From NCBI GenBank assembly GCA_022497145.1, contig MU385860.1, positions 310,001-374,000 on the forward strand: 64,000 nt of DNA, in the 5' to 3' direction. The stretch comes from Rostrohypoxylon terebratum (Eukaryota; Ascomycota; Sordariomycetes; Xylariales; Hypoxylaceae). The first letter of the stretch is position 1. Every line of letters begins with the position of its first letter. The position numbers and the translations under genes are program-made. Below the pieces are notes generated by a model. That model saw nothing but the letters and a program-made list of their open reading frames with translations. It ran no database searches and was not told the DNA's origin. Of the stretch, positions 56,879 through 64,000 are shown piece after piece.

Positions 56879-59168
56879 TCACGCCTTTCGCTGTCTCTTT
56901 GTAGCGCGACTAGGACTGTCATCTATATCATTCCTTAAGATCTCCTCAGTCCCGCTCGGGCTCGGACTCTTATGGCTCGGCGTATTCGTCTCGACGATGC
57001 CCCCCGCGTTAAGCACATCGCCGGCAAACTCTGTGGTACCGTCCTGATTCCAGTCGAAGCTTGGCGCACTGTTGGTGAAGTGGCTCGTATCAAAGTCAAA
57101 GTCACCGTCGACACCGGGATCTGTGCTGAACGCGTTCGAGTCTATGAACTGGTTGAGGTCGATATCCCCGTCGAAGTACGAGTTCGCGTCGTCAAGGCCG
57201 GGGATGCGACCGGACGGGCTAAGCGGCGCCAGCATATTATTGAGATTCTCGAGCTTTTGGGTCTGCTCAGTCTGCAGTCGTTGGAGCTGGTCTAGCTCTT
57301 CCTGCGTCTGTGACAAACGTTGAATCGACGGAGGGAGGACTGAAGGCATTATGGGCGATAGCGAAGCCCGCGTTGTTGTCGGCGGGATGCTTCCGGCTGA
57401 CGAAACTCCCATAGTAGACGAATAAGGGTCTGCAGATACCGGAGGCGAGGTAACGGAAGAGACGGGTGTGGGGGCAGCGCTGTTCTGGCCAGACATCATG
57501 CTTACGATGCGATTACGCTGGTCATTGGTTAGAGTTGCCGACGTGGCGGCGGCCACGTTGGGAAGATCGACGGACACATTGCCGGCGTTGGTATTGGTAT
57601 CTTGGATAATCTTCATCATGCCCTCCTGAGGATTAGACTCAAGTTCTTGCTTAAGGTAGGCTGGCGTAGAAGACTCCGTCGGCGTGTCGAAAACTTCCGT
57701 TACTTGCGGGATCTGGTGTGGTTGATGATTCGGGTAGTTCGGAAATGGTGTAGACTCCGCCGTTGCCGGCGGAGTCCTTGCAGCTTGGCTCTGAGGGATG
57801 GGGGGCAGAAGGCGATGCTGTCTCTTAGGCGTGCCCACCGGTGTGCCATTTCTAGGCATCTGCTGCTGAACCCAATCTCCAAGATCAACCACACTACCTT
57901 GATCTGGTTGAGGAGGCATCTGCACGTTTGGGATGATGCTGGCTAGCAAGTCGTTAACATTCTGCATGCCACCTTGTTCCTCGAGCGACTTCCTAAATAC
58001 GTTGGCGAGGAAATTCAGAATTGCATTAATGGAATTTTCATGACGGTCATGCATGTTCTGGAACACAACAGCCTGCTTATAAAGCTGGATATGTTCTTGT
58101 CTTAATCGCTGGATTGCGTCGCTGATCTGTTTTTGTCGTGACTGCAACGCTGCCATCTGATCTCGGACAACCGCCAGCTCCTTCTTTTGGAGGGGTCCCG
58201 AGTCAGGAGCGGGCAGCGCTCTAATCTGGGCAGTTGGTTGGGTGAACGGATGACCGATGACTTCTTCTGGCACCACAACGTCATCATCGCTCTCGCCATC
58301 ACCTTCGTCGCCCCGTTTCTTAGCGCCTTTCTTGCCGCCACCACTCTTGGGCTTGTTAATCAGCCAGAGTAGATTGGGGTGGCCGCGCTTGAAGTAAGGA
58401 TTATAGTATTCGCTCGGGCTCTTGTTCTTGCGCTCGCTAGCCTTCATCGAATTATCGGAAAGTCCCACTTTCTTGTGGAATCCGTACATGTTAAGCTGGC
58501 GAACAAAGGAGGCGTAATTGTTATGCTTGAAGAGCTCAGGAATCAATGTTTTGGCGAACTCGTCTTCGTCGAGAACGATAAAAGAATCTCCTTTCTCCGA
58601 CCATCTGATCAGTTCCGTGTTCTTCGATTCCTCTAGGAAGCTACATATCATATTAGAGACGAGTGGATGAGACTAGGGAAGAAGCATAAGCTTACCTGTT
58701 CAGCTTTTGTACGAAAGGCGGAATCTGCTTCCGCTTCGCCTGAGCTTCCCTCTTTGCCCTCTGAGCCTTTTCCTCGAGCAGCTCGATGTTATCATGCTCA
58801 TCAACACCTCCATTTGTCTGACCCGCGATTAAGTTCTCCTCGAAGTTCGACCACGGGTCGTTCTGCTGCGGGGTAAATGCACGATTGGTGGCGACGAGGG
58901 CGTTGTTGATGCCTCGTCTAGCGAGGACATTTGAAGGCGCACCGGCAGTTCCATATTGGGCTTGCGTCGGCGACGGGATTACGCCGTATGTGTTGACGCC
59001 GTTCGAGGTGTTGTCGACGAAGGTCCCCGCGTTGTTGCCATTCCATCTCAGTAATTGGTCTTGCGTGTTGTAGGGTGTTTGCGCCATTTGATGTTGCAGG
59101 GGCACACTACCCGGTGCCGGTCTTTTGCGAGGATTCGGAGATGACATATGGTTGTAATAGCTGTACAT
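56879..59168 (-). CDS. HSF1: Heat shock transcription factor Hsf1
   Basis: Master activator of heat-shock and proteostasis genes; binds inverted nGAAn units as a trimer. Exon 1 (59168-58696) and exon 2 (58640-56879), joined across a 55-nt intron, give 744 residues. The intron splits the DNA-binding domain right after PPFVQKLN. The domain continues SFLEESKNTELIRWSEKGDS, then FKHNNYASFVRQLNMYGFHK (recognition helix) and YYNPYFKRGHPNLLWLI, to about residue 255. A coiled coil for trimerisation follows a linker (VRDQMAALQSRQKQISDAIQ onward). The rest is Pro/Ser/Gln-rich activation region, with acidic patches near the C-terminus. The 145-residue N-terminal extension is Asn/Gln-rich. Another ATG lies seven codons downstream (59147). 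The 2.7-kb upstream region suggests a long promoter or leader. Confidence 0.95.
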
Positions 59169-60080
59169 GGGCTACGACCGAATAGTGAAGAGCACGGTCT
59201 TGCCTAGCTGCAGCCCTCCTTCACCAAGCCACAGTTAGCGATACCAGATATCCCGTAGAGGAATAACCTAGAGACACCAAATTATGTTGTTCGATGTTGA
59301 GGGAAACGAATTAAATTGATTGTAGGGATCGTTGACGGTGGTAAAATTTTCGTTGGTGGAGATGGCAGATCGAAGGAGGGGGGATTGCAAAGGATCGAGA
59401 TATTGGATGATAGGCGGCTAGACCGTGTACGAAGCCGCGAGGCTGTAGAGTGTAGAGTGACAATAGGCGACCAGACTAAGCTGCTAGCGACGCAAGATGT
59501 ACGGGCGTAGCAGTCGTCGCGCGAGGCTGTGATTGTTTTGTTTCGGTGAGAGTAGATGCGATGTGGGATATGGGCTGCTGCAAGATTGGATCAAGGCAGC
59601 CAATGATTGTATGGATCGTTAGGCGCGTAGATAATCGTAGCAGATTTCAGATATTGTATCGATAGTTTGGTAGTTCGGTAGAACGATGGCTTCTAAATTC
59701 GATGGAGCAAGATGGTTGGTTCCAGGTTTCCGTCCACACTCATAACTGTTACCTATATATGACCCGAGCCTCAAAGGGCTTGAAGGACGAGAAAGGAACC
59801 GACGAAGGGACCGAATCAGCCGTGGAAGCCGAAAAGAAGCTTCTAAAACGGCGGCAAGAATCGTGTCTGACAGTTGCGACAGCGGTGAAGTGAATGGCTT
59901 GAGTAGTAGAAGGCAGCCAAGGGTAGGAAACAAGGACGAAGGTAAAGCCCGTTGTTCTCGAAGTCGCAAAAATATAGTTCGATGTCGCAGAATGCCTAAG
60001 CTATAGTAGGCAATCAACACTGGCGGTACCACAACATGTATCACAACATGTATTTACCTCAGCCGACGTTATCGGGAACG

Positions 60081-60107
60081 TACCTAGTGTACCTAGTGTA
60101 CCTAGTA
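60081..60107. repeat. TACCTAGTG tandem repeat (three units)
   Basis: Three consecutive nonamers, TACCTAGTG twice and then TACCTAGTA, in the HSF1 upstream region. Confidence 0.8.
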
Positions 60108-61692
60108 GCTTGCCAAGAGGTAATGGGTGGTTTTTTTTTTTATATAATTTTGTACTTCTTTTTTTATTAGAATGGATAGTACGGGTGGCGTAACTCAGCA
60201 CAATAGATATGTGCGAGCGCCGGCGTGGTTCGAGACGGGAATTAGTAAAAAAAGACAGAAAAGGTAATGGGAATGTCGAGTGACGAGCTTTGGTGAGATG
60301 GGATTTTTAGAATGGACCGGTCTTCCGGCTCACAGCGCCGTGACACACTAAAGAACGAAGAAATCCTTCTTCCGTGTCTTAGCTTAGTCCTTTCCCACTC
60401 ACTGTCCACTGTCCACTGTGCGCGCTGGGGACCGAACTGAACCGAGAATTTGGAAACTTGGGAATCTCAGAACCTGGAAAAGATACGGCGATACAGCGAT
60501 ACCTATCCGGATCGGCAAAGCTAGAACGGGCAGGCCGGAGAATGTTCTAACTTCTGATATCGATCAATCGTCAATGGTATGTAGATACCTATACCTATAC
60601 CCAGGTTTGTATCAATTTCTCAATGCCGTTGAAAATTGTTACTGTTGAATGTTGTATATGTTAAAAAATAGATTAGGTTCCAAGGTCCCCAATGATGTTT
60701 TTAAAGTTTTGGAAATTGAGGTCGACTTATACCGTGCCTAGGTATGTACATTGGATGTCTCCTTCCCAAATTCTGATGTAGCGACGGCAGGTTCTGTTGT
60801 CTGTCATCTGTACATGGCGCGAAGTGGGCTTACCAAAATTGACCAGACCCATTAGTGCGGTACGGAGTACAATTTGGGTACATGTATACACTGGTGACTG
60901 GGCAAGCACCGACATTGTGCAGCAATTCAGCCAATCACAGCTCTTGTCGATAAGATATCTCAGCAGAGAAAAATGCGTTTTTGCATCCTTTCGTCATTCA
61001 TATGATCGGATGATTATTTCATCACTTAGACAATCCAATTGTATAGGCAGGTATAAATCTCAAAAGTGCATGCGTTCATTATTCCCATTGGTTTTCATCG
61101 TTCCTGATTTTACATGCATCACACCCAAGTGCCCCATATATTGGCTGTCTTACGATTGCGAAGTTGTCCTGAAGCTATTCGGATTATCGCCTCCTAGTAG
61201 TAACCTTGGAACGCCTGGTACAAAACCTACAGATCTAGATGCAAGGCAGCGTTTGAGCCAGTCAGCCAGTCAGCCAGTGCGCGAGACACGACACCGCTCC
61301 AAAAAGCTGTGGGGTTATTAATAAGAACCTTGTCTTGAGCTTCTACTACGTCGTAAGGTCCGGACCAACAACTCCAGGCGATGCAACGCTAAGCCGTGAA
61401 AGTAGCGAGGGGTAGCTGATGAAATTCTCTTTGTCCAATGACCGACGGCCAAACAAATCGTGGCCGTCTCCATAATCCAAGAGTCCAATTTTCAAAAGCC
61501 GATCCTCAGCAGTACCTACGATTATGCTGAAATACCAACCCAATTTATAGTGAACATACAATTCCCACACTTACTACATTTGCATACCTAGTACGTCTCG
61601 CATGACCCTTGCTGTCTTTTATACATCCGTGATAGTTGATAGGGATAAACATGTCTTGCTTCAACTTTAGGTGCCTGCTTAAATAGGTACAT

Positions 61693-61706
61693 AGGTCCTA
61701 GGACCT
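61693..61706. repeat. Perfect 14-bp palindrome containing CCTAGG
   Basis: AGGTCCTAGGACCT is identical to its reverse complement. Confidence 0.8.
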
Positions 61707-61834
61707 GGGTAAATATCTGAAAGGTTCAATGTTGGTAGAATGGTAGAATGACCTACCTAGGGTATCATAGTCAATTCAAATTCTATCTATTATGTAAGCA
61801 ATCCAATGAGGATATTATCTAGCAGAGACACTGC

Positions 61835-63448
61835 CTATTTAGCTCCTCTGCCAGCTAAAACCGATGTTCTTGCCAATTTGGCATTCCTTGCTTGATCCCA
61901 CTCTCTGCCTGAATTTCCGGCTTGTGCCTCTCTCTGTGCTCTCTTCTCCTCCTTCAGTGTTCGAGCCTTCTCTCGTGGGTCGATAACAACCAATTCCTCT
62001 TCGGCCTTCTTTCGGTATGATAGATCTTTGCCAAGCTTATCAGCTGCAAAACTCAACGAATGTGACATCCATCCTTCGTCGTCGCTATCTTCCTTCTCGG
62101 CCTTGTCCCAGGAATTGCAACTTTGACAGTTGGCAATGAAATGTAAATCACAGAGTTCTGCTTCCTCATCTTGATCACCCGAGCCTTTCTCGGTGTTGTC
62201 CTCTCCCGCTGGGACATTTGGTTGCTCTTTTTCAGGTCCTGCTTGGCCAAGTTTGGAACGGAAAGCCTGAAGTAATAATAAATCATTATTATCAGTAACT
62301 CCCTCGCCGCCACGCCTTCGTTTTCGGCCACGTGTAGATGTCTCTGGGATCAATTGTTCGAATGCCGTCTTCTTGACCTCCCGAACTGGCTCGGAGTGTA
62401 TTGTGCGTTTCATGGATGCTTTCAATGCCGCTATCTCCTCGTTCGCTTTCTCTAACGCGGACTTCTTGGGCTTCGGTTCCGGTTCCGGGGATGATTCGTA
62501 TTGAGCGGGAATGGGCTTGTCTTTAGTTGGTGGAGGAAGCGACGTTGGTTCCAATTTAGGATCAGACTTTGTGTCGGTCGGGAGTTCACGAACCGGAATC
62601 GACTTGGCTATCTTATTATCCTTCTTGACACCGGTCTTGGGTGGCTTGACTATGGGAGTAGGTTCCTCATCCACGTCCATGACAATTCGCAAGTCAAACT
62701 TCGCCTTTTTCAGGACTGGAGCGTCGTCATCGCCTTCTTCGTCACCAAAGCTCAGTAACTTTTTCCCTGCCTTAGATTTTGTCTTCTTCTTCTTTCCCGC
62801 CAAAGATGTCTCGTGTGTGCGTTTCGCTATTCGTTCTCGTTTCTTCATGTCATCGAAGGGGTTAACTAGGATTTCAACGCCCGTAATTTTGACCGGGTAG
62901 AGAGGTCGATCGCTTCCCTCTGCCACCTCCGCCTCGCCCATACGTGCTAAATTGTAGATTGTGTCCCCTACGATTCTCCCAAAGACAGTATTTTTGTTAT
63001 TTAACTCTTCTGCCTTATCCAGGGTGAAGAAGAATTGGCTGGCATTGGTATCCGGTTTGCTTTCGTTTGCCATACCCAACAGTCCCCTACGGTTGAATTT
63101 TAATCGTGAATGAAACTCGTCTTTGAAATTGACGCCTGTCGGACCGGCATTTTGCCCACGACGCTGGTCCATAGGCCAAGGATCCAGATCTCCGCTGTAC
63201 GCGCCGCCATCATATATGGACTCGCCTCCGTTTCCCGTCCCGGTCGGGTCTCCTCCCTGTATGATAAATCCGGGAACTAATCGATGGAATATCGTATTGT
63301 CATAGTATCCGTCTAGACATAACTGCAGGAAGTTTCGGGATGTGAGGGGAGTCTGTTTTGCGAAGAGTTCGACGGACAAGTCGCCTTGTGTAGTGTGGAG
63401 AATGAGCGAGGCCGTAGGCTGTGGCTCGAGATTATAGATGGACGACAT
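61835..63448 (-). CDS. CWC27: Cwc27, spliceosome-associated cyclophilin-type peptidyl-prolyl isomerase
   Basis: Cwc27 is a nuclear cyclophilin of the activated (Bact) spliceosome, where it partners Cwc22 near the exon path. The intronless frame encodes 537 residues. The cyclophilin domain spans about residues 12-195: ASLILHTTQGDLSVELFAKQ, NTIFHRLVPGFIIQGGDPTG, GLLGMANESKPDTNASQFFF and ELNNKNTVFGRIVGDTIYNL. The NNKNTVFGRI segment lacks the Trp of CypA-type active sites, as known for Cwc27, which is thought to have little isomerase activity. The C-terminal 340 residues are charged, with Lys-rich and Pro-rich stretches and an MSHSLSFAADKLGKDLSYRK segment conserved in fungal members. It ends NAKLARTSVLAGRGAK. 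The start MSSIYNLEPQPTASLILHTT is family-typical. Confidence 0.95.
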   Translation of the reverse strand: MSSIYNLEPQPTASLILHTTQGDLSVELFAKQTPLTSRNFLQLCLDGYYDNTIFHRLVPGFIIQGGDPTGTGNGGESIYDGGAYSGDLDPWPMDQRRGQNAGPTGVNFKDEFHSRLKFNRRGLLGMANESKPDTNASQFFFTLDKAEELNNKNTVFGRIVGDTIYNLARMGEAEVAEGSDRPLYPVKITGVEILVNPFDDMKKRERIAKRTHETSLAGKKKKTKSKAGKKLLSFGDEEGDDDAPVLKKAKFDLRIVMDVDEEPTPIVKPPKTGVKKDNKIAKSIPVRELPTDTKSDPKLEPTSLPPPTKDKPIPAQYESSPEPEPKPKKSALEKANEEIAALKASMKRTIHSEPVREVKKTAFEQLIPETSTRGRKRRRGGEGVTDNNDLLLLQAFRSKLGQAGPEKEQPNVPAGEDNTEKGSGDQDEEAELCDLHFIANCQSCNSWDKAEKEDSDDEGWMSHSLSFAADKLGKDLSYRKKAEEELVVIDPREKARTLKEEKRAQREAQAGNSGREWDQARNAKLARTSVLAGRGAK

Positions 63449-63845
63449 CTTTCCTCAAAACCCAGAATAACGGATGTCGGCTGAAATGGTCAGTGACAGT
63501 CGGGTGTTCAAGGTGTGAATGTTTTGAGTTAGCGAGGATTAGACGATAAACGCGGTTCAATGTATGTTTAAAGTTGAAATAAAAATTATTATGTGGTTCT
63601 AGTGGTTCTAGTGGTTCTAGTGGTTCTAGTGGTTCTAGTAGTAGAATTTGGAAGCTCTAGGTGCACGTTGACGTAGAAAGGTACTTCTACGATATATGAG
63701 TTTTGGCTGAGGATATAAGTACCGTTGGTAAAGCCTAGCACTCAGCACCCTGTAAACCCAAGCTCCTTCCCTGCTGCCCTGCTGCGCAAACCTTGAGCAC
63801 CTGCACCTAAGACTGAGCAGCTCCACCCGTAGGGCCGTGGTCACC
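63449..63845. promoter_or_regulatory. Divergent upstream region of CWC27 (-) and the right-end gene (+)
   Basis: 397 bp. It contains a five-copy 9-bp tandem repeat, listed separately. Confidence 0.45.
63594..63638. repeat. Five perfect tandem copies of TGGTTCTAG
   Basis: 45 bp of exact 9-bp units, 146 bp upstream of the CWC27 start codon. Confidence 0.92.
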
Positions 63846-64000
63846 ATGCAGAGCGCCAATTCGCCTCGACTTTTTTTCAACAGGCCACTAAAAAAGGTTT
63901 TCGGGTGAGTAGGTATCAACTCTGAATTCACGCATCAGATCTAGTGCTCTTGATTCAAGAAAAAAAACATATATTTACGTTCTTTCACATATCAGAGTAA
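63846..64000 (+). CDS. First exon of an unidentified gene leaving the window
   Basis: An ATG in good context (CACC before it) opens a 59-nt exon, 63846-63904, reading MQSANSPRLFFNRPLKKVFG up to a consensus donor GTGAGT at 63905. The following sequence is AT-rich and intron-like, with possible acceptors near 63932 and at 63994-63995. The first residues are basic and hydrophobic and could be a targeting or membrane-proximal start, but the protein cannot be identified from 20 residues. The position, divergent from CWC27, fits the pattern of the window. This call rests only on the ATG context and the donor. Confidence 0.35.

Larger units (their letters stand above)
59169..61834. other. 2.7-kb HSF1 upstream region and CWC27 3' region
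   Basis: No gene could be supported. A 174-codon frame at 60797-61321 has no family resemblance. The sequence contains TACCTAGTG tandem units at about 60081-60107, a perfect palindrome at 61693-61706 and further CCTAGG motifs. Confidence 0.4.

Noticed and set aside
59619..60044. Minus-strand frame of 141 codons upstream of HSF1
   Set aside because: No family resemblance; lies in the expected HSF1 promoter or leader.
60797..61321. Open frame of 174 codons upstream of HSF1
   Set aside because: No recognisable domain, composition unlike the surrounding genes, many Cys, Ser and Arg in no pattern; likely chance in noncoding DNA.

Overview
The window is nuclear DNA of a filamentous ascomycete (Pezizomycotina, most like a Sordariomycete). 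Protein-coding genes lie on both strands and are interrupted by short introns, mostly 46-82 nt, with GTRNGT donors, CTAAC/CTGAC-like branch sites and YAG acceptors. The protein set is typical of this group: the Dsc3 subunit of the Dsc E3 ligase, an Rds2/AcuM-type gluconeogenesis regulator, Zip4/Spo22, a fungal rhodopsin-fold membrane protein, DUF7580 and an AcuF-like C2H2 protein. No rRNA, tRNA, CRISPR array or intact transposon was recognised. Exon boundaries below were set by hand from splice signals plus reading-frame continuity, and have no transcript support.

Positions 1-29,200 are gene-dense. In order: ALG14 (5' end outside the window), a Nudix hydrolase, a tiny MIT-domain protein, mitoribosomal Rsm25, a PPR protein, cytochrome oxidase subunit Cox8, the exosome helicase Mtr4, Dsc3, kynurenine aminotransferase Bna3, an aldehyde dehydrogenase, xanthine dehydrogenase, an NmrA-like reductase, a DUF3140 protein and the meiotic protein Zip4/Spo22. 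Zip4 carries an in-frame TAG where the family appears to have a Trp codon. Many neighbours are divergent pairs sharing 0.3-1.8 kb promoters.

Positions 30,000-49,350 are sparser. They hold the Rds2/AcuM regulator (seven exons, two of them only 23 and 18 nt), a 4.9-kb stretch without recognisable genes, exocyst Sec6, a fungal rhodopsin-fold protein, a TauD-type dioxygenase, a LovD/beta-lactamase-like hydrolase and a seven-helix membrane protein. The genes from the rhodopsin-fold protein to the seven-helix protein look accessory.

Positions 50,000-56,000 hold a divergent pair. One is an AcuF-like C2H2 protein. The other is a seven-exon gene whose frame runs without interruption from a DUF7580 (kinase-like) region through an RRM-like module into a serine alpha/beta-hydrolase of the kind found at the N-terminus of fungal NLR-type proteins. 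This fusion is the most unusual architecture in the window. The right end returns to core genes: Hsf1 with a long upstream region, the spliceosomal cyclophilin Cwc27, and the first exon of an unidentified gene leaving the window.

Intergenic DNA is rich in microsatellites, polypyrimidine tracts and a recurring short palindromic motif built on CCTAGG.
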